Positions 1-8,915 of a stretch of DNA of 39,292 nt are shown here, one piece after another (positions within the stretch are counted from its first letter, which is position 1; each line of letters opens with the position of its first letter). Origin of the DNA: Geitlerinema sp. S16 (GTDB taxonomy: Bacteria; Cyanobacteriota; Cyanobacteriia; Cyanobacteriales; Geitlerinemataceae); assembly GCA_011390275.1 (NCBI GenBank), contig JAABST010000041.1:1-39292 (forward strand), read 5' to 3'. The notes under the pieces are model-generated. The model ran no database searches. It was not told where the DNA came from and saw nothing but the letters and a program-made list of their open reading frames with translations. The translations under genes were made by a program, and so were the position numbers.

Positions 1-1
1 T

Positions 2-79
2 GACGAGCCGGACGCGATCGAAGCACTGTTGCGCTGGTTTGACGGGTTACCGCTGGGGTTGGAGTTGGCGGCGCGGTGA
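2..79 (+). pseudogene. C-terminal remnant of an NB-ARC/AAA-type ATPase (partial)
   Basis: The frame is open from the window edge to TGA at 77-79 and encodes about 25 residues ending in LLRWFDGLPLGLELAAR. The string DGLPLxLELAA is a hallmark of STAND/NB-ARC and LuxR/AfsR-type ATPase domains, where it normally sits in the middle of the protein and is followed by hundreds of residues. Here the frame stops directly after it, so this is probably a truncated gene rather than a natural C-terminus. The upstream part lies outside the window. Identity rests on one short motif, so confidence is low. Confidence 0.35.
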
Positions 80-247
80 TTTGGCGTGGCCTGAGTTTTG
101 GCTCTCAGTCTCGGCTTGGCTGCTATTTTGTCGAGCGGATGCTCACGGTCACTATGTCTTTGCGATTACAAAACCGTGCTGTCTTGCCCTTTCTCACTCA
201 AGTGCTGCGCTCTGAATCGGTCTCTCTCCTGCCGACCCCCTGAATAG

Positions 248-1696
248 TTACGCGACACCTACGACACCAATAACTTTTTTGATGCCCAAGGGGTCAAGCT
301 GCGAACTGAAACCATTCAGAAAGCCATTCAGCAAAAAGAAGAAGTCGAACTGACGACGGAGCAAGAACGGCGCGATTTTCAGCTTACGACGCAGCTCAAA
401 ATTAAACAGCAAGAAATCGAAGCGCGAAAAAAAGCGCTTCAACTGGAGCAAGACGAGGAAGATGCTCAGCTTCAGCAACAGCTAGAAGTCGAAGCGCTGC
501 GGGCTCAACGCGCTCGTGAGATTCAAGACGCAAAAGATACGGAAGCGGCGAATCAGGAACGCACCAAGATCTTGCAGCAGCAGTCGATCGAGGAGGAACA
601 AATCCGCAAAAAGCTGGCAGTACAAGAAAGCGAAATTGCCGCCGAGATCGCCCTCGAAGAACAGAAAAAGAAACGGCAAATCGCCCTATCGACGCAAAAG
701 CAAGAGTCGGAAATGGCGGAAATTGCCTATCAGCAACAGGTGATGGAGTCGCAAATCGCGTCGGATATTGCCCTCGAAGAGCAGCAGAAAAAATTTAACG
801 TCGCGAAAACGAAGCAGCAACAGGAAGCCGAAGTCGCGGAAATCCAGCGCAAGCAAACGATCGAGGCGAACCAGATGGCGGCGGCGGCGAAGGTTGCCGA
901 GGCGCGGCAACTGTCGGAGGTGGCGACCCAGGCGGCGGAAATTGCGATCGCGGAAAAAGAACAGGAGCGGCTTGTGGCGGAAGCGTTGCGGGCGCGGGCT
1001 GAGGCGGCGGTGACGACGGCGACAGCCTTAGAGCAGGCGGAACGGGAACAGCAGTTGGTGGCGATCGAGGCGGAACGGGAAGCGGCGAAACAACGGATCG
1101 CCGATAATAACGTCGTGGAAATCGAAGTGTTCCGGCGGCGTCGCCAAGCGGAGAGCGCTCGACAGGCGGCGGATCTCGAAGCGGAATCGATTCGTACGTT
1201 AGCGGATGCGAATCGCGAGAAAGCCCTCGCCGAAGCTGAAGCTGAAGAGGCGAAAATTCGGGCGGGAAATGCGATCAATACGGCAAACCTGGCGGCAGAG
1301 CTAATCCGCGAGATTGCGCCGCAGTTGGTCAAGGAGCTACCGGCGATCCTGAAGGCGCTCGCCCCCCAGCCCGGAGTGTTGGGCGATGCCAAGATTTACT
1401 CGTTTCCCGGCGGGGCGGGCAGTGCGGATGAAATCGGGAAGTTGATGCTATCGACGAGCGGGATGACGGTGCTGAATTCGCTGCTGGAAGACGGCCAGAT
1501 TGTGCAGTGGATCGACGCGGCGATCGGGGCGGTGCGCAATAGCGGGACGGAGGTTCCGGCGTCGTTGGAAACGCTAGCGACTAAGGTGCAGGCATCGCAA
1601 GCATCGACACAGGCATCGACACAGGCATCAACAGCAGGTCGGACAATCATCACGCCGCCACCAGTATCGCCTGAAACCACGGGCGAAGCGGGTTGA
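248..1696 (+). pseudogene. Flotillin-like protein lacking its SPFH half
   Basis: The frame is open for 482 codons after TAG at 245-247. It begins mid-protein with NNFFDAQGVKLRTETIQ, runs through a very long Ala/Glu/Gln/Arg-rich coiled coil, and ends with a flotillin-type tail containing IYSFPGG and MLSTSGMTVLNSLLEDG. The C-terminal ~45 residues are low complexity with ASTQ repeats encoded by a repeated 12-mer near 1600-1635. Intact flotillins start with a membrane anchor and an SPFH/Band-7 domain of about 200 residues; both are absent. No ATG, GTG or TTG occurs in frame before TTG at 572, and that TTG has no Shine-Dalgarno and would start inside the coil. I read it as a 5'-deleted flotillin; if translated from 572 it would give a 374-residue soluble coiled coil. 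The 168 bases between it and the upstream remnant match nothing I recognise. Confidence 0.7.
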
Positions 1697-1776
1697 TGGC
1701 AGATGTTGATGGCCTTAGCTGGGTTGATCGCAGCGATATCAACATCGAAAAATTCAGGTGAATTCGGGTTAATTGG

Positions 1777-2805
1777 GTGAATTCAGCCTTTCCAGTCACC
1801 TACTCCATTCTGTCGGTTCCGGCGCTGCTGGCGAAAATCACGGCGGACTATGCGATTAATCCGCCGATCGACGGTTATTTTCTCCATCTCGGTCTTAACG
1901 ATACGTTTCGGATTCGCACGCGATCGATCGTGTATATCGCGCGAGTCTATCGCCACGGCTGGCGCACTCGCGCCGAAATTCTCTACGAGTTAGAGGCATT
2001 GCGACACCTACAGGCGCGAGGCGTGAACGTCGCCGCACCGATTTTGCGTCGGGATGGTGAGCTAATAGCTGAGGTGGGTGCGCCGGAGGGTGTGCGTTAT
2101 CTCGTGTTGTTCAGCTATGCCGAGGGTGAGGAGCCGTGTTATGACGCGGAGACCGGCGCGGCTCAATCGGACGATCATCGATCGGATGCGTATCTGTATG
2201 GCCGATCGGTGGCGCAGGTTCATGCGGCGAGTGATGACTTCACCTGCGATCATGCTCGTTTTGCGCTGGATTTGGATTATTTACTGACGCATCCGCTCCG
2301 TAAAATTCAGCCGTTTTTGCTCGATCGTCCGGCGGATTGGGATTATTTAGTTGGCCTGACACAACGTGTATGCCAACAGATTGAAAAGTGGCTGAGTGAT
2401 CCAATCAATCCAATTAATCAACTAGATATCGGTTTTTGTCACGGTGATTTGCACGGTGGCAATGGGCATATTCAACAAGCAAGCCGATCGCTGACTTTTT
2501 TTGATTTTGACTGTTGCGGTCGGGGGTGGCGGGCGTACGATTTGGCGGTGTTTCGCTGGAATGTGGGGGTGAATGGTCAGCCGCTGCGGGTGTGGGAGGA
2601 GTTTTTGTTGGGGTATGGGGAGGAACGGGCGATCGCGGCGATCGATTTCGCGGCGATTCCGTATTTTGTGGCGGTGCGTCAGGTTTGGATTATGGGTTTA
2701 CATTGTGGAAATGCGGGGGATTGGGGGGTGGGTTGGTTGGATGATCGGTATTTTGATCAGGCGTTAAATTTTTTGCGAACCTGGGAAAACGATGCATTAG
2801 AGTAA
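1777..2805 (+). CDS. Aminoglycoside phosphotransferase-fold kinase (SrkA/homoserine kinase II-like)
   Basis: 342 residues from a GTG start. The C-terminal lobe has the APH-family catalytic loop CHGDLHGGN (residues 221-229; Asp224 as base, Asn229 as metal ligand) followed by the metal-binding DFD (243-245) and GWRAYDLA, the usual continuation in this superfamily. The N-lobe carries FRIRTRSIVYIARVYR (44-59), which fits the beta strand holding the ATP-binding lysine or arginine. Overall layout is closest to the SrkA (YihE)/homoserine kinase type II group, which phosphorylates protein Ser/Thr or small hydroxylated molecules. The substrate cannot be inferred: no threonine-pathway or resistance gene is adjacent. 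It converges with the ElyC-like gene, with 42 bases between the stops. An antibiotic-resistance role is unlikely. Confidence 0.8.
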   Translation: MNSAFPVTYSILSVPALLAKITADYAINPPIDGYFLHLGLNDTFRIRTRSIVYIARVYRHGWRTRAEILYELEALRHLQARGVNVAAPILRRDGELIAEVGAPEGVRYLVLFSYAEGEEPCYDAETGAAQSDDHRSDAYLYGRSVAQVHAASDDFTCDHARFALDLDYLLTHPLRKIQPFLLDRPADWDYLVGLTQRVCQQIEKWLSDPINPINQLDIGFCHGDLHGGNGHIQQASRSLTFFDFDCCGRGWRAYDLAVFRWNVGVNGQPLRVWEEFLLGYGEERAIAAIDFAAIPYFVAVRQVWIMGLHCGNAGDWGVGWLDDRYFDQALNFLRTWENDALE

Positions 2806-2847
2806 CCCGTTTAGATTTACACCTGGATTTGCATCGAATTCGCAACT

Positions 2848-3636
2848 CTATAACCAGCCTCGCGCCCGATAGATAATTGCGCCGATGTATTCCTTCAGCG
2901 CCTTCGTCGTCATCATCAGATTTTCCGCATCCGGGATCACGCTCAAAATCGCCCCCGCGCCCGTACTGCGCGACGCCTCAAAAAAATCATCCGCCACCCA
3001 AAAATCCGTCGGAGCCGCGATCGCGTCGATCCCCTGCTTACGAAAAATCGCCATCGATCGCGGCATATGAAACGCCGAAGTCACCAACAAAACTCGCTCA
3101 ATCCCCTCTCGATCGAGAATTTCCTTCACATTGCGGGCGTTTTCGTACGTATTAAACGAATCCGGCTCCTCCAAAATGGCCGATCGCGGCACACCCATCG
3201 GCTCCATTAGCTCCGCCATATCCGCCGCTTCTGAACCTTCCCCACCCCGCCAGCGAATCCGCCCGCCCGATAGCACCACGATCGGCGCTTTCCCCTCCCG
3301 ATAGAGCTTCGCCGCATACAGCACCCGATCGCCCGCCTCCGACACCTCCACCCAAGGACGCGGCGACTCCGGCGATCGCGTCGCCCCACCCAGCACCACG
3401 ATCGCCCCCGCATTCGGCAGCTCGCTCGGCAGATATTGAGCTTCGAGCGATCGAATCGCCGTGGATGCCACCCAACTATTGCCGCCGAAAATTAGCAGCA
3501 TTAACGCCGTTAGGATCGCGCTGGCGGTCACTCGCGGGTAGCGCCAGACCAAAATCAGCGCTGCAATCAGCAGCAGGCAGGCCAACCCGAGCGGGTAGAC
3601 GAACAGCGGTAAAAGCTTGGAAAGGAACAGAAACAT
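2848..3636 (-). CDS. YdcF/ElyC/SanA-family (DUF218) membrane protein
   Basis: 262 residues. Two hydrophobic segments (about 4-31 and 36-57) anchor a DUF218 domain to the membrane. Visible family signatures are IVVLGG (79-84), VVLSGG (120-125) with the following SEAADMAE, ENARN (165-169) and VTSAFHMPRS (185-194). The length and the two N-terminal helices match ElyC of E. coli, known to be needed for normal peptidoglycan assembly and envelope polysaccharide lipid-carrier metabolism at low temperature; a biochemical reaction is not firmly established. The start codon overlaps the start of the divergent plus-strand gene by two bases (CAT at 3634-3636, ATG at 3635-3637). A UDP-GlcNAc 2-epimerase lies one gene further on, consistent with an envelope role but not proof. 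Confidence 0.85.
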   Translation of the reverse strand: MFLFLSKLLPLFVYPLGLACLLLIAALILVWRYPRVTASAILTALMLLIFGGNSWVASTAIRSLEAQYLPSELPNAGAIVVLGGATRSPESPRPWVEVSEAGDRVLYAAKLYREGKAPIVVLSGGRIRWRGGEGSEAADMAELMEPMGVPRSAILEEPDSFNTYENARNVKEILDREGIERVLLVTSAFHMPRSMAIFRKQGIDAIAAPTDFWVADDFFEASRSTGAGAILSVIPDAENLMMTTKALKEYIGAIIYRARGWL

Positions 3637-4429
3637 GATGGCAGTTAACGCTAGGCTAAACGGTGTTGGTGTTTATGATCGTGTTTTGGACGGAGTCGGT
3701 ATGGTCGTCAAACAGGGAATAGAGCGGGGGTTGCTGGGGCGCGGGTTGTGTGGCCTTGCACGGTGCGGAGTCCGCCGAATCGCGCCGACGATCGCGACGG
3801 TCATGATGATCGCGACGAGCGTGATGGTCGATCGTCTCCCGGCGATCGCCATCGGCAATACAATCGATGCCAACCGTCCGACGACTCCTTCATCTTCTCG
3901 CGCGAACGATTCAGGGCAGTCCAGCGATCCAGACTCAGGCTCAGACTCAGACACCACCGCTCCCGCCTCCAGCGATCCGGCCTCAAGCCATAACACTGCC
4001 GATCAAAGCTGTCCGAACGATATTAATGGTTTAGCTCACGATTTACTCGAAGATTTTCCGAGCTACTACAATCGCACGCTGATCCGCAGCCGCATTCCCG
4101 GCGAATCGGCTTCACGATCGCACGTTTTGCTCGTCAGCGATCCCGAAATCTTTAGTGCGGAAGACCTCGCCGAATTTGGTAGCGAGGCGATCGAGGGCTT
4201 TTTCTTCACCACGCTGGAACGCACCTATCGCGATGGCAAGGCGACTCAACAGCAAGGATTTCACCAGGTTTTTCTAACGCGAGATGTGATCGGCTGGCTG
4301 GTGGTGACGACACGATCGGGGCGTGGCAACTATCCCGCCGCCGATCGAATGACGCCGCCGATCGAAAGCAGCTCGGGGCTACTGGTGCAGACGGTACGAA
4401 CCTGGCTGCGCGACTGTGCAGCGCGTTAG
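3635..4429 (+). CDS. Cyanobacterial conserved hypothetical protein, probably exported or anchored
   Basis: 264 residues from ATG at 3635, preceded by AAAGGAAC as ribosome site; an in-frame TTG at 3617 would add six residues but has no such site. The N-terminus has a moderately hydrophobic stretch (IAPTIATVMMIATSVMV), then a Ser/Asp/Pro/Ala-rich linker encoded around 3880-4010. The C-terminal ~135 residues form the conserved part: a Cys, NDINGLAHDLLEDFPSYYNR, VLLVSDPEIF, FFFTTLERTYRDGKA, QVFLTRDVIGWLVV and a final RTWLRDCAA. I recognise this as the pattern of a cyanobacterial family of unknown function, with two conserved cysteines near the domain ends that might form a disulfide. No catalytic motif is visible. 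The gene starts within the start codon of the divergent ElyC-like gene, so both promoters must lie inside the neighbouring coding sequence. Confidence 0.7.
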   Translation: MMAVNARLNGVGVYDRVLDGVGMVVKQGIERGLLGRGLCGLARCGVRRIAPTIATVMMIATSVMVDRLPAIAIGNTIDANRPTTPSSSRANDSGQSSDPDSGSDSDTTAPASSDPASSHNTADQSCPNDINGLAHDLLEDFPSYYNRTLIRSRIPGESASRSHVLLVSDPEIFSAEDLAEFGSEAIEGFFFTTLERTYRDGKATQQQGFHQVFLTRDVIGWLVVTTRSGRGNYPAADRMTPPIESSSGLLVQTVRTWLRDCAAR

Positions 4430-4624
4430 CAGCGCGTTAAATTGCTCGCAAACACTCGTAAATAGGCTCATAACGAATGGGGTAGGCCGATCGCGCTAAA
4501 ATCATGCGGTTCAGGCCGAACCGGTATGACCTCGCAACAGCGATCGCGGCTTGTCTCAATCGCCGCGATATCGCCCCGCCCCTTCGACCCATCCCACCCG
4601 ATTTAAACCTCCCCCGATTTCACC

Positions 4625-5737
4625 ATGTCCGACCCCATCCGCGTTTGCATTACCCTCGGGACGCGCCCAGAAGCGATCAAGCTTGCGCCCGTGATTCAGG
4701 CGTTTCGCCAGTGCGATCGCTTCGATACACAGGTCGTGCTGACCGGGCAACATCGCGAGATGGTGCAGCAGGTGATGGCGTTGTTTGATCTAACGGGCGA
4801 TCGCGATCTCGACATCATGCAGCCACGCCAAACCCTAACCGATATCACCTGTCGCAGCTTGCAGGGACTTGAAGCGGTTTTTCAAGAACTCCAGCCGCAG
4901 ATTGTCCTCGTTCAGGGCGACACGACCACAGCTTTTGCGGCAGCGCTAGCGGCGTTTTATCAGCAAATTCCGATCGGTCACGTCGAAGCTGGTTTACGCA
5001 CCGATAATCTGTTTGACCCGTTTCCCGAAGAGGCTAACCGGCGGCTGATTTCCCAGATCGCCACGCTCCACTTTGCGCCCACCAATCAGGCCGTGGCGAA
5101 CCTGCATCATTCCGGCGTCGTCGGCAAAATTCACCACACGGGTAACACGGTGATTGATGCGCTGCTGTCGATCGCCGATCGACGTCCGGCCTGCGATGTG
5201 CCGGGTCTAGTTTGGGACGATTATCGCGTGCTGCTCTCGACGGTACACCGCCGGGAAAATTGGGGCGACAATCTGATCAATATTGCAGCGGGCTTTAAGG
5301 CGACGCTCGATCGCTTCCCCGATACGGCCTTGCTCCTGCCGCTGCACCGTAACCCCACCGTCCGCGACCCGCTCCAAGCGGCTCTCGGCGACCATCCCCG
5401 CGCTTTCCTCGTCGAACCGCTCGACTACACCGCTCTGGTTGGCGCGATCGATCGCTGTCACTTCCTGCTGACCGATTCCGGTGGCCTACAGGAGGAAGCG
5501 CCGTCGTTGGGTAAGCCGGTGCTGGTGTTGCGTGAAACGACGGAACGACCAGAGGCGGTGGATGCTGGTACGGCGAAGCTGATCGGCACTGATCGCGATC
5601 GTATCCTTTCGGAAGCCTCGACGTTGCTGGAATCCACCGCCGCCTACGAAAAAATGGCGAATGCCGTCAATCCGTTCGGGGACGGTCAAGCATCGGATCG
5701 CATCGTTAATATCGTTTCCGAGTTTTTTGACGAGTAG
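4625..5737 (+). CDS. wecB: UDP-N-acetylglucosamine 2-epimerase (non-hydrolysing)
   Basis: 370 residues, full length for the family. It interconverts UDP-GlcNAc and UDP-ManNAc in the cytoplasm, supplying ManNAc units for surface polysaccharides. All main signatures are present: GTRPEAIK (12-19), QGDTTT (97-102), GHVEAGLRT (118-126), FPEEANR (133-139), TVHRREN (216-222), DSGGLQEEAP (284-293) and LRETTERPEA (302-311), which form the UDP-binding and catalytic cleft of this two-Rossmann-fold enzyme. The ATG at 4625 lies 11 codons before GTRPEAIK, as expected. It stands alone: no ManNAc dehydrogenase or glycosyltransferase is adjacent, so the destination polymer is unknown. Confidence 0.95.
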   Translation: MSDPIRVCITLGTRPEAIKLAPVIQAFRQCDRFDTQVVLTGQHREMVQQVMALFDLTGDRDLDIMQPRQTLTDITCRSLQGLEAVFQELQPQIVLVQGDTTTAFAAALAAFYQQIPIGHVEAGLRTDNLFDPFPEEANRRLISQIATLHFAPTNQAVANLHHSGVVGKIHHTGNTVIDALLSIADRRPACDVPGLVWDDYRVLLSTVHRRENWGDNLINIAAGFKATLDRFPDTALLLPLHRNPTVRDPLQAALGDHPRAFLVEPLDYTALVGAIDRCHFLLTDSGGLQEEAPSLGKPVLVLRETTERPEAVDAGTAKLIGTDRDRILSEASTLLESTAAYEKMANAVNPFGDGQASDRIVNIVSEFFDE

Positions 5738-5746
5738 CCCAGCGCC

Positions 5747-5885
5747 AGTCCGACGTCTAAACAAGCCGTCGCAGGTCTAGCTTTTAGGACAACGTGAAAA
5801 GTCGGACTTCTAATACAAAATCCGCTTGTTCATAATCTTAGATCATCGCTCTAGGTGGACACCGCACTTCGACTCCGCTCAGTGC
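5747..5885. repeat. Intergenic repeat remnants downstream of wecB
   Basis: The 227-base gap between wecB and the GGDEF-EAL gene holds several repeat-like pieces. AGTCCGAC (5747-5754) is complementary to GTCGGACT (5801-5808). GAAAAGTCGGACTTCT (5796-5811) matches, apart from a shorter A run, the right arm of the perfect palindrome at 23568-23600. GCACTTCGACTCCGCTCAGTGC (5864-5885) has complementary ends GCACT/AGTGC and resembles a dispersed repeat common in cyanobacterial intergenic DNA. Neither gene obviously ends in a classical terminator here. Confidence 0.4.
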
Positions 5886-5964
5886 TCATAGGTGTTTTTG
5901 CATTTTTCTCATACAAAACCGGATTTCGTATAACCCATTTTGCGTAAGCCCTGTCTAGAACTCT

Positions 5965-8574
5965 CTAGCTTGGGGGTGGCTGAGATAAGGACGACGAGAT
6001 TGGGCGGTGGTCGGGTGGTAACAACGACTGAACCTGAGAAATAACGCTGTGTTCGTCGGGGTGATTTGCCTGCCAGCGATGCTCAAACAGAAATTTGGCT
6101 ACTTCGTAGGTCGCGAGGGGGGGAGTAATGCGATAGCCCTGGGCATGGGTACAGCCGAGTTGCTGGAGCAGTATTACCTGCTCATTGGTTTCGACGCCTT
6201 CGGCCACAACACGCAGATTCAGCCCGCGACCGAGGGCAACGATCGTCGAGACGATCGCCATATCGCGCGGGTCTTGGTGCAGATTGCAGATAAAGGCGCG
6301 GTCAATTTTGAGAGCGCTCACGGGGAAGCGCTTGAGATAGCCCAGAGACGAGTAGCCCGTACCAAAATCATCGAGCGCAAGATGAACTCCCATCTGAGCG
6401 AGCTGCTTTAAAATCGACTGCGCCCGATCGATATTTTTCGCTAGTACGGTTTCCGTGAGTTCAAGCTCGATGAACTCCGGTGCAATTTCGAGATCTTGCA
6501 GCAGGCGCTCCAGGGTATGACAAAAACCGGCTTTCTCGAACTGCCGAATCGATAAATTAATCGCAACTCGAAGGTGTGGGAAACCCATAGCGTGCCACGC
6601 TTTCAACTGTGTGCAGGCTTGAGTAATCAGCCAGCGGCCAATGGGAACGATCGAGCCGGTTTCCTCCGCGATCGGAATGAAACGACTCGGCGAAACAATC
6701 CCAAAGTGCGGATGACGCCACCGCAACAGCGCTTCGATGGAGACCACATCCCCCGTCATTAAATCGATCTGCGGCTGATAGTACACGCTCAGCTCATCCC
6801 GTTCTAGTGCTTGCTGGACGGCATATTCGAGCGAGGCTTGCTCAGTCACTTGCTCAGTCAGTACCGATCGGAAGAGCTTATAGACATTGCGCCCCGAATC
6901 TTTGGCATGGTAGAGCGCCGTGTCGGCATGTTTGAGCAACGTCCGGCTATCCGTGCCGTGAGCGGGATACATCGCAATCCCGAGGCTACAGCCAATCTTA
7001 ATCGGGCGATAGTCTCCACCAATATCAAATGGCTCTTCGAGCGCCGCTAAAATACGGCTGGCAATCTCCGCAGCAAGCTGCTCATTGGGCATGTCCGGCA
7101 ATAAAATCGTAAACTCATCGCCGCCCCACCGTGCGACGATATCGCTGCTGCGCACACAGTGTTCGAGTCTCCGGGCGAATTGGATAATGATGGTATCGCC
7201 AACGTCATGGCCGAGGGTGTCGTTGATCGTTTTGAACCGATCGAGATCGGCGAACATCACACCAAATCGCGATCCGTCTTGCGCCGCTTCCTCCAGGGTG
7301 AGGGCGAGATCGCGATCGAAAGCCATTCGATTGGCGACGCCGGTTAGCCCATCCCGAAAAACCTGCTTATGAATCACCTGCTCGACGCGTTTTCGGTTCG
7401 TGATATCGCGCAAAATCACCAACACTTCATCTTCCGAAGTCGCGACGCATCGACCTTCAAAAATCGAGTCTCGATCGTCGGCGTTCCACGTCAACTCAAA
7501 AACGTACGCCTGGGAATATCGCAGCGGTGTTTGCTCGATCGCAGTTTTGAGCGGATCGGCGACCGACGTGGACAGACAATCCACCAGCGAATCACCAATA
7601 TGCTGGGAAAAGTCAAACGGCAACGACTTATCCAGCGGCGCATGATAGCCCGCAATTTTCCCATCGCGCGACAGGCACAACATGGCATCCGGCATCGCTT
7701 CGACCAAGGCTCGCGTTGTAGCCTCGCTATTCCGCAAAGCAATTTCCGTCTTGTAGCGCTCCGTGATCTCAATGCTGTAAACGCGAATCAACTGCAACTC
7801 ATATAGGATATGAATCGACTGATCGAAAATGCGATCGCCAACGGTCAGCGTGCGGCGAATGAGACTGCGATCGGATGGGTGTTCACACAGATCGAAGTCC
7901 GCCAATAAAGGGTGTGCTGGGGATGTCGGATCGCTAACCGATCCGTTGGGAAACTCAATCAGTGCAACTGGATTGAGATACGTAATTTGTCCGTGAAAAT
8001 TGAGTTCGATAATCGGATGAGGCAGTAAACGCGGAAAAGAGGCGAGGCGATTTAGCTCAACTTCAGAATCCTGAGCAATTTTCTGAGGAGGAATCAGAAT
8101 CGTGCCTTTAACGCAATCATCATTTTGTTCTTTCTCAACTTCATCACGAGAAGATACAACCGACGAAAATGGTGAAACTTCCGAAATAATACGCTCTTTA
8201 ATAGATATCGCTTGAGTTTGGGACAGTTGATAGAATTCTGCCCTTGCTCCACCACCGAAAACGATCGTATCGCCGTGTTTTAATTCGTGGGACTCTTTGC
8301 GAGTGCCATTAATCGTCAGGCCGTTGGTGCTGCGTTCTGACTCTGAGCTTCCGCCATCGATGATCCAGTAGATTGGTGTATCAGACTGAGGGTCTTCGAT
8401 CGCGAGTAAGTGGGCATGATACCGCGAAACGATCGGCGAGTGGAGAACAATATCACAGTCCGTACTACGCCCCATCAAGTAAAACGAGCTGTCGAGTATG
8501 ATTGCACGCCGACTTCGTTCGTCTTCTACAATCAGTAGCTGTTTACGGGTCGTTGGTCTAGCCATCGTTCTCAT
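5965..8574 (-). CDS. FHA-PAS-GGDEF-EAL c-di-GMP turnover protein
   Basis: 869 residues, no membrane segment. Domains in order: FHA (about 12-115; GRS 35-37, SRYHA 50-54, STNGLTING 82-90), which binds phosphothreonine peptides; a region at about 170-275 that looks PAS-like but is weak; a PAS domain (about 283-395); GGDEF (about 405-565) with GGDEF at 484-488 and an inhibitory I-site RSSD at 475-478, five residues upstream as in product-inhibited diguanylate cyclases; EAL (about 580-830) with EALLRW (614-619), LELTET, DDFGTGYSS (735-743), LKIDRAF and EGVET (792-796). Both catalytic domains appear intact, so the protein could make and degrade c-di-GMP; many such hybrids act in one direction only. 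The FHA domain implies control by a Ser/Thr kinase. An alternative start is the ATG at 8565. Confidence 0.93.
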   Translation of the reverse strand: MRTMARPTTRKQLLIVEDERSRRAIILDSSFYLMGRSTDCDIVLHSPIVSRYHAHLLAIEDPQSDTPIYWIIDGGSSESERSTNGLTINGTRKESHELKHGDTIVFGGGARAEFYQLSQTQAISIKERIISEVSPFSSVVSSRDEVEKEQNDDCVKGTILIPPQKIAQDSEVELNRLASFPRLLPHPIIELNFHGQITYLNPVALIEFPNGSVSDPTSPAHPLLADFDLCEHPSDRSLIRRTLTVGDRIFDQSIHILYELQLIRVYSIEITERYKTEIALRNSEATTRALVEAMPDAMLCLSRDGKIAGYHAPLDKSLPFDFSQHIGDSLVDCLSTSVADPLKTAIEQTPLRYSQAYVFELTWNADDRDSIFEGRCVATSEDEVLVILRDITNRKRVEQVIHKQVFRDGLTGVANRMAFDRDLALTLEEAAQDGSRFGVMFADLDRFKTINDTLGHDVGDTIIIQFARRLEHCVRSSDIVARWGGDEFTILLPDMPNEQLAAEIASRILAALEEPFDIGGDYRPIKIGCSLGIAMYPAHGTDSRTLLKHADTALYHAKDSGRNVYKLFRSVLTEQVTEQASLEYAVQQALERDELSVYYQPQIDLMTGDVVSIEALLRWRHPHFGIVSPSRFIPIAEETGSIVPIGRWLITQACTQLKAWHAMGFPHLRVAINLSIRQFEKAGFCHTLERLLQDLEIAPEFIELELTETVLAKNIDRAQSILKQLAQMGVHLALDDFGTGYSSLGYLKRFPVSALKIDRAFICNLHQDPRDMAIVSTIVALGRGLNLRVVAEGVETNEQVILLQQLGCTHAQGYRITPPLATYEVAKFLFEHRWQANHPDEHSVISQVQSLLPPDHRPISSSLSQPPPS

Positions 8575-8915
8575 CGTCTCTTCTATGACAGGCGGAAAAA
8601 TAGACCGTGAACTATCTCTATCTTGTCTTGTGTAAACAGATAAACTGAGTAATTATTCAAAGTCAGAAGTAGAGCATAAACGTCGCGCTTTTATCATATC
8701 AAGCAAACTTATATGTGATTCAAATTTAAAATATAAAAACAATCTAAAACTACGAATATCAAGATATTTTCAACCTCAAGAAATCGCATTTTTTATGCAA
8801 GCACTACCCCGATACCGGAACAGTTATGAGAAATGACGTTATGACAGTGAAATTTTATAACAATAAAAGATGAATAGAGAGCGATCGATCACTGTTGATG
8901 TTTCCCTGCGATGAA
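8575..8915. other. AT-rich intergenic region
   Basis: This stretch lies upstream of the minus-strand GGDEF-EAL gene and downstream of the small membrane ORF. About 8640-8880 is clearly more AT-rich than its surroundings, and it has no open frame of interest on either strand. It presumably holds the promoter of the GGDEF-EAL gene. I saw no clear terminator, riboswitch or RNA gene. Confidence 0.5.

Noticed and set aside
730..1392. Minus-strand 220-codon open frame opposite the flotillin coil
   Set aside because: It is rich in Ser/Ala/Arg as expected from reading a GCG/GAA-rich coiled coil backwards, and the plus frame clearly encodes flotillin sequence.
4504..4788. Plus-strand 94-codon frame overlapping the wecB start
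   Set aside because: It is Arg/Pro-rich, and overlaps the firmly identified wecB N-terminus in another frame.
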